The notes beneath the pieces are model-generated. The model searched no databases. It was not told where the DNA came from and saw nothing but the letters and a program-made list of their open reading frames with translations. Of a DNA stretch of 64,000 nt, positions 43,179 to 51,580 are shown one piece after another (the stretch's first letter is position 1; each line of letters begins with the position of its first letter). Source of the DNA: Chryseosolibacter histidinae. GTDB lineage: Bacteria; Bacteroidota; Bacteroidia; Cytophagales; Cyclobacteriaceae. The stretch lies in assembly GCF_018598225.1 (NCBI RefSeq), contig NZ_JAHESF010000013.1, positions 124,001 to 188,000 on the forward strand, read 5' to 3'. Both the position numbers and the translations under genes were made by a program.

Positions 43179-44567
43179 TCAACGCGTAATGAATAGATAC
43201 CGGAGCCGCATATCCTCAAATTCGCTGGTGTATCGGATGCTTTCGAGATCGCGCTCGGTGAGGATCTTTTCGTAATCTTTGTATCCTTTTTTAAATGCCT
43301 CTTCCAGGTGATAGAACGCCTCATTGGGGCGATGCGAAGAGGCGTAGAAACACGCCAGGTTAAAGTGCAGCACAGGGTCGTTCGGGGCCGACTCGATAGC
43401 GCGTTTGATCACACTGCTGGCTTCTTCATAACCATTCTGCGATTCCTGCTCTATGTTCTTGAGGTACACGCTCATGGTGTCCTTATACAACTGCTGCGTT
43501 CTCCGGATAGATTCCTTGATCTTATAGCAGGCATTGCGCGATGACGGATCGAACAGGGCGAAGATATCGATGTACAATAAAGCGAGGTCGAACTTCGAGG
43601 TCTCGAGATAACAGAAGCTGAGCTGCAAAAAAATGTCGGAGAAAAGCGTACGGAATGAAGGCGCCTGGTTCAGGATCAGCAGGCTGCGCTCAAACCACTT
43701 GATGGCCTTGGCATATTCCGTGTCACCCTCCAACCATTGCCCGATGTTGTAATACATGGTAACAAGCGCGCGGAAAGGTTGCTCCAGCTCATCGCAATAC
43801 GAGAGGCTCAACAACCGGTATTCATACTGGATGAGGAACTCCTCTACTTTCTTATGCCGCATGTGATCCGGGAACGACAGGATATTCTCTACCTGCTTAT
43901 CGAGGTCAGAGGGTATGAAGACAAAATCATCTTCCATGCTGAGGTGATCCTGAACGGCAGGGAACGACTGCGATGTAAATTCATAGTCGAGGTATTTGGC
44001 CAGGTGTTTGTCGATATCAGGCCAGTTCATTCCCGGGAACACATATAACGCATAGTGCTTGCGGTGCCAGAGGCCATACAGATCGAGATCGGGAAGCCAG
44101 ACCAGGAAATACGAAGGTTGCTCTTCACCGCGTACATCGGAACCCAACGCATAGGCCGTATGACAATAGAAACCGTTCTCTTTTCCGTTTTCCTCCCGCT
44201 TGTAACCATTGCGGCTATGCTTGACAGGATGAACGATAACACTGGTGAGTATGATATCCTGAAGTGGATAGAGCACAAATTTGTGGTCGCGCACAGTATT
44301 GGTACGCTTTCGCGCGCGGGCATCCCTCAGCTCTTCGGGCAGCTCTGACCTCTTGATGAAATCCTCCACTGTTTCGATGTAGCCATTGCGCTTCTTATCA
44401 ACCATCAGCACCTCCGCCTCTTTGAGACAGCTGCGCTCAGTGTCGAAATTGCTGACGGCGGTTTTGCCCAGCGTTTCCCTTCTCCAGTAAGTTGTTACCA
44501 GAGAATTTCCGGTTACTTCAATCTGCCAGAACCGGTCCGATCTGTAATTTGTGAAACGCTTCTTCAT
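43179..44567 (-). CDS. WGR-domain protein with TPR-like C-terminus
   Basis: 462 residues from the Met at 44567 (MKKRFTNYRSDRFWQIEVTG); 11 further upstream residues are unlikely. Residues of about 1-65 match the WGR domain (RFWQIEVTGNSLVTTYWRRE, then LGKTAVSNFDTERSCLKEAE and the KKRNGYIE ending), although the namesake W-G-R is W-R-R here. Such domains bind nucleic acid in poly(ADP-ribose) polymerases and in AAA-associated proteins. The C-terminal half carries TPR-like helices (AKAIKWFERSLLILNQAPSF, SSVIKRAIESAPNDPVLHFN, HLEEAFKKGYKDYEKILTER). It sits between the PKS unit and the AraC gene, on the opposite strand. Function unknown. Confidence 0.75.
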   Translation of the reverse strand: MKKRFTNYRSDRFWQIEVTGNSLVTTYWRRETLGKTAVSNFDTERSCLKEAEVLMVDKKRNGYIETVEDFIKRSELPEELRDARARKRTNTVRDHKFVLYPLQDIILTSVIVHPVKHSRNGYKREENGKENGFYCHTAYALGSDVRGEEQPSYFLVWLPDLDLYGLWHRKHYALYVFPGMNWPDIDKHLAKYLDYEFTSQSFPAVQDHLSMEDDFVFIPSDLDKQVENILSFPDHMRHKKVEEFLIQYEYRLLSLSYCDELEQPFRALVTMYYNIGQWLEGDTEYAKAIKWFERSLLILNQAPSFRTLFSDIFLQLSFCYLETSKFDLALLYIDIFALFDPSSRNACYKIKESIRRTQQLYKDTMSVYLKNIEQESQNGYEEASSVIKRAIESAPNDPVLHFNLACFYASSHRPNEAFYHLEEAFKKGYKDYEKILTERDLESIRYTSEFEDMRLRYLFITR

Positions 44568-45181
44568 AACTTTCCTGCCGCAAACTGTATGACAACACAA
44601 AAGTACCTAGTGTGAATATAAAAAAATGTCCGTCCCTTGTCCATTTTTACATCAAAATAGCCATAAACAAAAAATTAAAATACGCGATTTACGGCAAAAG
44701 CTTGCATAAGCGCTTTCTATGCGGAAGCAGCCATACGTAACCAATCTCCCACAGCGGTTGCGGTGTTCGAAAATAAAAACGCTTCACAACCTCATCACAT
44801 TTGCAGGAAAGCGTCCACGGGCTGGCTACCTTTCCCAAAAAAAGAATGCTACCACATTTGGTCTTAACGATGACAAAGGGGGAGCTGATAATCCCAGGAC
44901 GGTGAACGCAATGCGCACAACGGTGGTGCTGGTGCCCGCCGGCTTTTGCATGAAAAATCGGCGGTCAACTTGTTTTTCCCAACAGCTGTTCAGCGATTTT
45001 ATCTGTTAACAAATAGGCTCATGGTTGGTAACTTCACTGCGATTCTATACCTTAGTCGTGCTGTTGATCCTGACAAAGAGTAAACCCCACTTTTTGTAGT
45101 CCGTTTTCTGAGGATTTTGAGTTACTGATGCGATCTGCAATTCTTAAAAGGTAACGTGACGACCCAATTCGTCCGCTGGTT
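44568..45181. other. 614-bp divergent intergenic region
   Basis: Between the WGR gene (minus) and the AraC gene (plus). It is AT-rich near 44600-44700. A 96-residue plus-strand ORF at 44719 has no protein-like composition. No convincing repeats or sites were found; promoters of both genes must lie here. Confidence 0.5.
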
Positions 45182-46189
45182 ATGAAAGTAATTAACCACA
45201 TGCTGGATCAGATGACGCTGGCTTCGAAGGAGCATGGTGATATTGTCTGTACGCCACTCGAAAAACGAGGAATCCATACGCCTTCTTTATTCACCGATGA
45301 CACAGACACGATCTCGCTTCAGGCATCGGGTCATTTCGGATCGTTACAACTTCATGAGCTCAAGAACGAGAATTACTGCATCACCCACGACCAGTACAGC
45401 TTGCTTCAGGATACAACCCTGCAGGCACGGGCCGATACCCAAACACTGGGATTACACTACAACCTGAGGTCCAGCTTCCAGTGGAATATCAGCGGCTGCC
45501 GCGAAAAGATGTTGAGAAGAAAGCAGTACAACATGTTCTACCTTCCTTCTTACGAGTGTGAATATCTTTTCAGGAAAGAGCAGCAGTACATGAACTTCGG
45601 CGTTGTGTTCACTACTGACTACCTGCAGCGATGTAATGAGGCATTTGCATTCCTGCCGCAGTTCCTCAAACGTGTAAACCTCAAGATCCCTACCACCGTC
45701 AACGAAAATCACGTGCTGGCAACGCCGCGCATGATGGAAGTGATCCAGAACATTCTTCACTGCGACTACATCGGCATGCTGAAGAAAATGTATCTCGATT
45801 CAAAAGTATCTGAACTCCTCCTGCTCTCGCTTCGCAATATTCCCAACATCGACGAAGTGCAGGTAACGCTGCATCCATCTGATATCGAGCTCGTGCACCA
45901 GGCCAAGGAACACCTGCTGGCCAATCTTGAAAATCCATGCTCCATCAGCGACCTGGCACACCTCGTAGGCCTTAACGAATACAAGATCAAACTGGGCTTC
46001 AAACAACTCTACAAGAACACTGTATTCGGACTGCTGCAGGATGAGCGTTTACAAAAAGCGCGGATGCTGCTCCAGGAAACACAAATGACTGTTCAGGACA
46101 TTTCGTTGCTTACCGGTTATAAGAATCTGTCTAACTTCACCGCCGCTTTCAAGCGCAAATTCGGGTTCCCGCCAAGTTCTCTGAAGTAG
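45182..46189 (+). CDS. AraC-family transcriptional regulator
   Basis: 335 residues. The N-terminal 210 residues are an unassigned sensor region of PchR-like type (RRKQYNMFYLPSYECEYLFR is the family segment). The C-terminal AraC HTH spans about 235-335: SISDLAHLVGLNEYKIKLGF, KARMLLQETQMTVQDISLLT, GYKNLSNFTAAFKRKFGFPP. Such regulators often respond to siderophores or other metabolites. It lies between the WGR gene and a repeat-rich region; it could control the PKS locus, but no evidence shows this. Confidence 0.9.
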   Translation: MKVINHMLDQMTLASKEHGDIVCTPLEKRGIHTPSLFTDDTDTISLQASGHFGSLQLHELKNENYCITHDQYSLLQDTTLQARADTQTLGLHYNLRSSFQWNISGCREKMLRRKQYNMFYLPSYECEYLFRKEQQYMNFGVVFTTDYLQRCNEAFAFLPQFLKRVNLKIPTTVNENHVLATPRMMEVIQNILHCDYIGMLKKMYLDSKVSELLLLSLRNIPNIDEVQVTLHPSDIELVHQAKEHLLANLENPCSISDLAHLVGLNEYKIKLGFKQLYKNTVFGLLQDERLQKARMLLQETQMTVQDISLLTGYKNLSNFTAAFKRKFGFPPSSLK

Positions 46190-46225
46190 AGATAGTCCGC
46201 CGTCCACAGTCGAGCACGAGAAGTG

Positions 46226-46255
46226 TCCCGCAGATTGCGCAGATGAGCGCAGATT
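46226..46255. repeat. GCAGAT-type dispersed repeat, copy 2
   Basis: TCCCGCAGATTGCGCAGAT followed by GAGCGCAGATT corresponds closely to 32093-32121 (three GCAGAT units at the same spacing). Confidence 0.65.
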
Positions 46256-46308
46256 CCTCCGGCTTTGCTGATGTTCTTTGCTGGCAAGCACCCTTAATTG
46301 AATCCGCC

Positions 46309-46333
46309 CTTGCCGGTGTTCTTCACCGGCAAG
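46309..46333. repeat. perfect hairpin
   Basis: CTTGCCGGTG (46309-46318) pairs exactly with CACCGGCAAG (46324-46333) around TTCTT. A partial copy of its right arm (CTGGCAAGCACCC) lies at about 46281. Confidence 0.7.
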
Positions 46334-46405
46334 CACCCCACGCAATGGATGGTAAATCAAGTGAACATTAGCATGGTGGTGAAGAATACTAACACGGGCA
46401 GTGGG

Positions 46406-46479
46406 GATGTTGGTTAAGAACACCAACATCGGCCCAAGAGGAACACCAACATCGGCCCGTTCGAACACCAACACGGCGC
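46406..46479. repeat. tandem repeat GAACACCAACATCGGCCC
   Basis: Identical 18-bp units start at 46418 and 46441; a third, diverged copy starts at 46463, giving a period of 22-23 bp. The first unit also pairs with GATGTTGGT (46406-46414) as a 9-bp stem. Confidence 0.75.
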
Positions 46480-46510
46480 AAGAAGAGAATAATTCAATAA
46501 TATCAGCGTC

Positions 46511-46528
46511 TCCCGATAGCTATCGGGA
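46511..46528. repeat. 18-bp perfect palindrome, dispersed copy 2
   Basis: Same 18 bases as at 27410-27427 (TCCCGATAGCTATCGGGA). Confidence 0.75.
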
Positions 46529-46597
46529 CAGCGTGACCTGCGGGACACAGGCACGACCTGATTTGAAAAATCTCTATTGCACAATGAAAATAATCCG

Positions 46598-46630
46598 TTT
46601 CGCATAAGTCTTTATCCGGATAACGTAAGT
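46598..46630. repeat. flanking element, right copy
   Basis: Aligns with 35478-35508. It contains the palindrome TTATCCGGATAA (46612-46623) and the same AACGTAAGT end. Confidence 0.55.
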
Positions 46631-46921
46631 GAAAGGCGGGGGCTTGTGCGATATTTATATCGCGGACGGGAACATTAACCTATGCGTTAATTTAAGGGCG
46701 CTCGCCGGTCGGGAAGGGCGGGCGACCCTTACCCTTACTTTCCGCTTCAGACGTGAACAATTCGGTTTTATTAGTTTAATTTGCCGGCTGAGAGGCCATG
46801 AGGTTAAATCCCTGTCGCTGAACTTACGATCAGCGTAACCTGGCCACTCTGCTGGCGAATTTTTTATCGGCAGCCCCATATCCAGGCATCGAATCTACTA
46901 AATTCCAGTCGCCACTATCCA

Positions 46922-47392
46922 TTACTCTACTCCGAACCCGCTTTCACCGGCGAAGGTTTTCCAGTCCAGGTCTGATTTATACTGATACTCGCGCCACTTC
47001 ACGATCTTTCCATCTTCAAATTTCATGATCACAATGCCATGATACTGGTTGTTCATGGAAAAAGTATATTCACCAAAGCCGAGCTGTTGCTCACGGTTGA
47101 AAGCCAGGTTATGCCATTTCATGTGCATTGGTTTGTCAAGACCTTTTTCACCGCCAAAAAACTCATAGATACTTTTCTGTCCTTTATAAAATTGTTTTTT
47201 CGGAGGCTCCTCGTACACCGCATGCTCTGCAAAATATTCCGCCGCCAGCGCCGCATTTCCTTCGTTCCACCCTTTCGCAATGCCGTCAGCCACATGCATA
47301 AAACCTTCCTCATCGATTCCCGAAGACATTTCACGACCACAACAAACCATCAATAAAAGAACCGCACCGTAAGCAGCGTTTTTCACTTTCAT
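46922..47392 (-). CDS. NTF2-like lipoprotein
   Basis: 156 residues. Signal MKVKNAAYGAVLLLMVC with a CC lipobox, so it is anchored in the envelope. The fold is a SnoaL/NTF2 type: ADGIAKGWNEGNAALAAEYF, then HAVYEEPPKKQFYKGQKSIY, MKWHNLAFNREQQLGFGEYT, and the terminal strands GIVIMKFEDGKIVKWREYQY. Members act as ester cyclases, dehydratases or binding proteins; no residues identify the reaction. It is the third NTF2-like gene in the window. Monocistronic, divergent from the histidine kinase across a 425-bp gap. Confidence 0.8.
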   Translation of the reverse strand: MKVKNAAYGAVLLLMVCCGREMSSGIDEEGFMHVADGIAKGWNEGNAALAAEYFAEHAVYEEPPKKQFYKGQKSIYEFFGGEKGLDKPMHMKWHNLAFNREQQLGFGEYTFSMNNQYHGIVIMKFEDGKIVKWREYQYKSDLDWKTFAGESGFGVE

Positions 47393-47817
47393 ACTTAATT
47401 CTTAACCCCATAAAGATAACGGTCACCTCCCGCATCCCAACCTCCCCCCATCCACTCCCGGCAGCCCCTCCTTACTCCTTACTCCTTAATTCTTAATTCT
47501 TACTCCTTCTTATTCCTTACTCCTACCAATTCTGACTCCTGACTCCTGGCTCCTTACTCCTGATTCCCCGTACACCTCCGGGCGAAGAGTGTTCAATTCC
47601 GTACGTTCGAACCCGCATTTATTATTTGCGTTAGTAAAATGGGAAGTTATTTCATTTTTCACTTTCGTGGATAAGTACTTAACTTGACGCTGATCTGCCA
47701 TGGCATGCCTACCAGGCTCATGATTTGCCGGATCGGTGCAATTTCAGGTATAAAAAATGATCGAACGTCCGGAAAAACATGATGCAAAGCTTCACCTGAA
47801 AGGGCGCTTCTATTTAT
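47393..47817. other. 425-bp intergenic region with CTCC-rich low-complexity DNA
   Basis: 47467-47575 is a chain of ACTCCTT/ATTCTT/CTGACTCC units resembling the end of the methyltransferase gene at 27470-27520. A minus ORF (47510-47701) is mostly encoded by this repeat and is not accepted. The rest should carry the histidine-kinase promoter and that of the NTF2-like lipoprotein. Confidence 0.5.
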
Positions 47818-49197
47818 ATGGCTCAGCTTTTTACTTCTTCACGGGATATGCAATTTAACTGGCGATCGCCCGTCATGCCGCGTGTGGCCATCTTATCGGC
47901 TACCATATTTTTATTCTGCTTTTTCGCTTTCTCCCGGGGCGACTGGTTCTATTCGCTGCTGTTCCTGGGTGTAAGCCTTTACCAGATCAAGCTGCTGATC
48001 GAGTACCTTGACCGCTCACACGAGAACATTGCCTCGTTCCTCGATTCAATCCGCTTCGATGACCTGTCATACTCCTTCAAAACCGAAAGCGACGACCCCG
48101 TGGTGCAGCGGCTCCACAAAGAGCTGAACGAGGCCATGATGAAGCTCAGGAACTCGCGCCGGGAAAAGGATTCGGAATTCCTGTTCTTCAAGAATATTGT
48201 GATGCACGTTGGTATCGGGCTGATCATTTTTAAAGAAGATGGCAAGATCGAGATCTTCAACAGTGCTGCCAGAAGACTGCTTAAGATTAACCGGGTGGAG
48301 AATATCCACGACCTGAAGGAAGTGAGCGAAACACTCGTGAACGTGTTTATGAAGCTGAAGACCGGCGGCCGTGAGCTGGTGCGCCTGAAGATCGGCGACG
48401 ACCTTGTGCAGCTTTCCATCTATGCCATCGAGCTTACCCTGCGCGGGGAAAATGTGAAACTGATCTCCATCCAGAACATCCAGAGCGAGCTCGAAGAGAA
48501 AGAAATGGAAGCCTGGCAAAACCTGGTGCGTGTGCTCACCCACGAGATCATGAATTCAGTGACGCCTATCTCTTCGCTCGCAGGTATTGTTGAAGAAGAG
48601 CTCAAGCAGCACATGGAAGCGCAGCAGTCGGAGCCGCTCTCCAAAGACCAGCTGAACGATATCCACCTTTCGCTGCAGACCATCAGCAAAAGAAGCGAGG
48701 GACTGATCCACTTTGTAAAAGAGTTCAGAAGCCTCACCAACATACCCAAACCACGACCAGTACAGATCGACGTGAAGAACCTGCTGGAAGAGCTGAGCAT
48801 GCTTCACCGGAAAGAGCTATCGGAAAAGAGTATTCAACTGAAGATCTCCGTATATCCGGAAGACCTTACTATCTCGGCTGATAAGAACATGATCGAGCAG
48901 GTGGTCATCAACCTCATCAAGAATGCAATCCAGGCATTCGAAGAGCAGGAACATAAGTCGATCGAGCTCAAGGCGGCCCTCAATGAAAAATCGAGACCGG
49001 TCATCTCCATCAAAGACAACGGAACGGGTATTGATCCGGAGGCCATGGAAAAGATCTTCATTCCCTTCTTCACCACCAAAAAAACCGGCTCCGGCATTGG
49101 CCTCAGCCTGTCACGCCAGATCATGCGCCAGCATCAGGGTACGCTTACCGTGAAGTCTACTGTGGGAAAGGGAACGGAGTTCTTTATGAGGTTCTGA
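47818..49197 (+). CDS. NtrY-like sensor histidine kinase
   Basis: 459 residues. Two transmembrane helices near the N-terminus (AILSATIFLFCFFAFSRG, FYSLLFLGVSLYQIKLLIEY), no large periplasmic domain. A PAS-like region follows (VMHVGIGLIIFKEDGKIEIF, NSAARRLLKI). H242 lies in the H-box LTHEIMNSVTPISSL. The catalytic domain has the N-box NLIKNAIQAFE, the G1 box DNGTGID, the F-box FFTTKKTGSGIGLSLSRQ, and ends at TEFFMRF. It should phosphorylate a response regulator; the sigma-54 regulator at 33878 is a likely partner on family grounds. Complete; followed by a palindrome that may end transcription. Confidence 0.94.
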   Translation: MAQLFTSSRDMQFNWRSPVMPRVAILSATIFLFCFFAFSRGDWFYSLLFLGVSLYQIKLLIEYLDRSHENIASFLDSIRFDDLSYSFKTESDDPVVQRLHKELNEAMMKLRNSRREKDSEFLFFKNIVMHVGIGLIIFKEDGKIEIFNSAARRLLKINRVENIHDLKEVSETLVNVFMKLKTGGRELVRLKIGDDLVQLSIYAIELTLRGENVKLISIQNIQSELEEKEMEAWQNLVRVLTHEIMNSVTPISSLAGIVEEELKQHMEAQQSEPLSKDQLNDIHLSLQTISKRSEGLIHFVKEFRSLTNIPKPRPVQIDVKNLLEELSMLHRKELSEKSIQLKISVYPEDLTISADKNMIEQVVINLIKNAIQAFEEQEHKSIELKAALNEKSRPVISIKDNGTGIDPEAMEKIFIPFFTTKKTGSGIGLSLSRQIMRQHQGTLTVKSTVGKGTEFFMRF

Positions 49198-49250
49198 AAT
49201 TTCCGAACCTCCGATCGTTCAAAGCGACATCTTCCAATCTTCGAAATAAC

Positions 49251-49277
49251 CCTCAAAGGGTTTGAAACCCTTTGAGG
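49251..49277. terminator. 27-bp near-perfect palindrome between converging genes
   Basis: CCTCAAAGGGTTT, one G, then its complement AAACCCTTTGAGG. No T run follows. It lies between the histidine kinase (plus) and the lipoprotein gene (minus), so it may be a bidirectional transcript end or a dispersed repeat. Confidence 0.55.
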
Positions 49278-49293
49278 ATGTTGCTTGGTTATA

Positions 49294-49698
49294 CTAGTAC
49301 TCCAGCCACAATTTCGTCTCACAAAAATCTGTTCGCGAGCCGTTATAACGATCTCTGACGCTGTAGTGCAGGTCGATCTCGTTGCCGGAGACGGTGCCTA
49401 CACCTTCAATTTCATAACCATCTTTCACCTGGAACGGGATGGTGATCCTGTCCTGGTCGAGCACGGCGTAAACACTGATGTCGGCAGCGTAAAAGTTATC
49501 GAGGCGGATCTCGTGGCTATAGCCCGACTTGGTGATATGTATCGAGTAGTATGTGAAGTCGCGGTATGTCTCGCTGTATTCCTCCGCTTCATAACGCCCC
49601 ACAACCCTGTCGCGCGGGTCGAAGCGGGGCTCAACAGTTTCGATGGTACAGGCAGATAACGAGAGGGCAATCAAGCAAAGTGTAACGAACGTCTTCAT
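49294..49698 (-). CDS. small lipoprotein, unknown
   Basis: 134 residues. MKTFVTLCLIALSLSAC is a lipoprotein signal with lipobox LSAC. The mature part is beta-rich (VVGRYEAEEYSETYRDFTYY, YSHEIRLDNFYAADISVYAV, RITIPFQVKDGYEIEGVGTV, NEIDLHYSVRD), like a small lipocalin-like barrel of Bacteroidota. I recognise no family. Monocistronic; the dcw cluster ends 300 bp upstream on the same strand. Confidence 0.75.
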   Translation of the reverse strand: MKTFVTLCLIALSLSACTIETVEPRFDPRDRVVGRYEAEEYSETYRDFTYYSIHITKSGYSHEIRLDNFYAADISVYAVLDQDRITIPFQVKDGYEIEGVGTVSGNEIDLHYSVRDRYNGSRTDFCETKLWLEY

Positions 49699-49786
49699 AC
49701 GTGTATTGATGAGGTTAATACCATAAATACAAGTTTGAGGCCAGTTTCAGGGGTGGCGTTCGTGCGCATCTTGTGCGTACACGGTG

Positions 49787-49820
49787 AAGGGATGACACCC
49801 TTTAAAGGATGTCATCCCTT
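49787..49820. repeat. nested inverted repeat
   Basis: AAGGGATGACA (49787-49797) pairs with TGTCATCCCTT (49810-49820). The 12-nt loop itself contains the palindrome CCTTTAAAGG. Might serve as a second terminator or a dispersed element. Confidence 0.6.
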
Positions 49821-49831
49821 ATAAAAACCAA

Positions 49832-49853
49832 AAACCTCGCGGGTGCGAGGTTT
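49832..49853 (-). terminator. terminator of the dcw cluster (after ftsZ)
   Basis: On the minus strand AAACCTCGC-ACCC-GCGAGGTTT is followed by TTGGTTTTT. It lies about 150 bp after the ftsZ stop. Confidence 0.75.
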
Positions 49854-50000
49854 AGATTAAAAAATTGCAGGCCGTTTATCCCGCCCGTCTGACAGGCGTA
49901 CCTGGTTTTTTAAAAAGCATTCCGGCACCGGCAAAAAATATTTACAACCAACAACCACTACGAATGGAGTAAAGACCAGTCGTGCCGGAAATGCAAGCTT

Positions 50001-51557
50001 TTAATCGACGTTGTCGTGCAGGAACTTATTGTTACCCAGCAACGAGTTATCGTCATTCAGGTTATACTTCGAAATGTAGGGCTCTGAAGAATGCGGCACA
50101 TCCTGCATCTTCACGCCTCTGCGAAGATACGCAGGTAATGACCATTTTTCATTAAATTCTTCCTTCGTCATTTCCTGTTTTCTTTGCTTCAAATGTTCTT
50201 TGCGCTCCCGGGCCTGCTGCTGAAGCCTGTCTCTCGTTGTGCGAAGGTCCATCATGCCGTCTTCGTTGATCACCTGGTCGCCATACTTTTCTGAAATAGG
50301 ATCATAGTCATCGTCTTTCAGAAGGCTGTCGTCATCTTCCTCGTGATGGTTCACCGGTTCGATCTTGTTGAACGGCCCTGTAAAGATCATCTCGCGCTCC
50401 TGGGGCCTGTCATTGGCCTGATCTTTCCGCGGCTGCTGAGGTTGCTGAGGTTTGGTTCTTACCTCGAGGTCTTTTTTACCTTCGTTTACGGAGTTATCAG
50501 GATTGAACAGCCATCCCTGTGAGCGGTCAAGCTCGATCACTTTTTTTTCTTCTTTCCTGTTCACGGGAAGCTTGTGGTCTACAGCGAAACCAGTAGCGAT
50601 CACCGTTACGCGGATGCGGTCACCCAGATCAGGGTCAACACCGTGGCCGAAGATCATCTCGCCATCGTCGCCTGCCTGTTCCTGAATATATTCTGTGATC
50701 TCGGTGAGCTCGTCCATCTGAAGCTCGGCTTCCACGCCTGAAATGATGGAAAGCAGGATCTTCTTGGCACCCATGATATCGCGGTTGTCGAGCAACGGAG
50801 AGGCCAGTGCACCTTCGGCAGCTTTCTTGGCCCGATCATCTCCTCTTGTTTCGGCAGATCCCATCACGGCTGCACCTGCATTGAGCATCACGGTGCGCAC
50901 ATCCTGGAAGTCTACGTTCACATAACCTGCCAGCGTGATGATCTCTGCAATGCTCTTCGCTGCGGTGGTCAAAATATTATCCGCCTGAGCAAAAGCCTGC
51001 CCGATGGAAAGATTGCCGTAGATCTCGCGAAGCTTGTCGTTGAGAATGACCAGCACCGTGTCGCAGGTCTGGCGCAAGCCTTCAATGCCGAGCTCTGCCT
51101 GCGAGCCTTTTTTCTTTCCTTCAAAAGAGAACGGCGCCGTAACGATACCTACCGTGAGGATATCCATATCTTTGGCGATCTTGGCGATCACCGGGGCAGC
51201 ACCTGTGCCGGTTCCGCCACCCATCCCGGCCGTGATAAACACCATCTTGGTGCCGGTGAGCATCTCGCGGATCTGGTCTTTGCTTTCCAGCGCCGCGTTC
51301 TTCCCTACTTCAGGGTTGGCTCCGCAGCCGAGACCTTCCGTAAGGTTGGCTCCTATCTGAAGCTTATTCGGCACCGGGCTCGCGTTGAGCGCCTGGTTAT
51401 CCGTATTACAAACAACAAACTCAACATCTTTGATGCCTTGTTTGTACATGTGGTTCACCGCATTGCTTCCTCCTCCGCCAACACCGATCACCTTGATGAT
51501 GGAGCGGTGCATGCTATGTTTGGGTATCTCGAATTTATATGATCCTGTTTCAGACAT
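50001..51557 (-). CDS. ftsZ: cell division GTPase FtsZ
   Basis: 518 residues, longer than the roughly 380 of enterobacterial FtsZ because of a long charged C-terminal linker. Tubulin-type GTP motifs: VIGVGGGGSNAVNHMYKQG near the N-terminus and the signature ITAGMGGGTGTGAAPVIAKI; the T7 loop is NVDFQDVRTVM. The linker (from about 330) contains a Pro/Gln-rich piece (QQPQQPRKDQANDRP) and an acidic piece (HHEEDDDSLLKDDDYD). A helical segment (LQQQARERKEHLKQRKQEMT) follows, then the tail YLRRGVKMQDV. FtsZ polymerises at mid-cell and recruits the divisome through FtsA. Last gene of the dcw block; the upstream gap to ftsA is 23 bp. Confidence 0.97.
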   Translation of the reverse strand: MSETGSYKFEIPKHSMHRSIIKVIGVGGGGSNAVNHMYKQGIKDVEFVVCNTDNQALNASPVPNKLQIGANLTEGLGCGANPEVGKNAALESKDQIREMLTGTKMVFITAGMGGGTGTGAAPVIAKIAKDMDILTVGIVTAPFSFEGKKKGSQAELGIEGLRQTCDTVLVILNDKLREIYGNLSIGQAFAQADNILTTAAKSIAEIITLAGYVNVDFQDVRTVMLNAGAAVMGSAETRGDDRAKKAAEGALASPLLDNRDIMGAKKILLSIISGVEAELQMDELTEITEYIQEQAGDDGEMIFGHGVDPDLGDRIRVTVIATGFAVDHKLPVNRKEEKKVIELDRSQGWLFNPDNSVNEGKKDLEVRTKPQQPQQPRKDQANDRPQEREMIFTGPFNKIEPVNHHEEDDDSLLKDDDYDPISEKYGDQVINEDGMMDLRTTRDRLQQQARERKEHLKQRKQEMTKEEFNEKWSLPAYLRRGVKMQDVPHSSEPYISKYNLNDDNSLLGNNKFLHDNVD

Positions 51558-51580
51558 ATATGATTAAATTAGTGGTTGTG

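Larger units (their letters stand above)
46190..46921. other. 732-bp repeat-rich intergenic region
   Basis: No gene. From left to right it holds GCAGAT units (46226-46255), a perfect hairpin (46309-46333), tandem 23-bp repeats (46418-46479), the 18-bp palindrome (46511-46528), the flanking element (46598-46630) and a GC-rich stretch. It lies between the AraC gene and the NTF2-like lipoprotein. Confidence 0.6.
49699..50000. other. intergenic region downstream of ftsZ
   Basis: Holds a nested hairpin (49787-49820) and the ftsZ terminator (49832-49853). Nothing else was seen. Confidence 0.6.

Noticed and set aside
44719-45009. 96-residue plus-strand ORF between the WGR and AraC genes
   Set aside because: Composition is not protein-like and no start context supports it.
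46406-46479. Possible CRISPR array
   Set aside because: Only two exact units and one diverged unit, with spacers of 4-5 bp; this is a simple tandem repeat.
47510-47701. 63-residue minus-strand ORF
   Set aside because: Its second half is encoded by the CTCC-type low-complexity repeat; no family resemblance.
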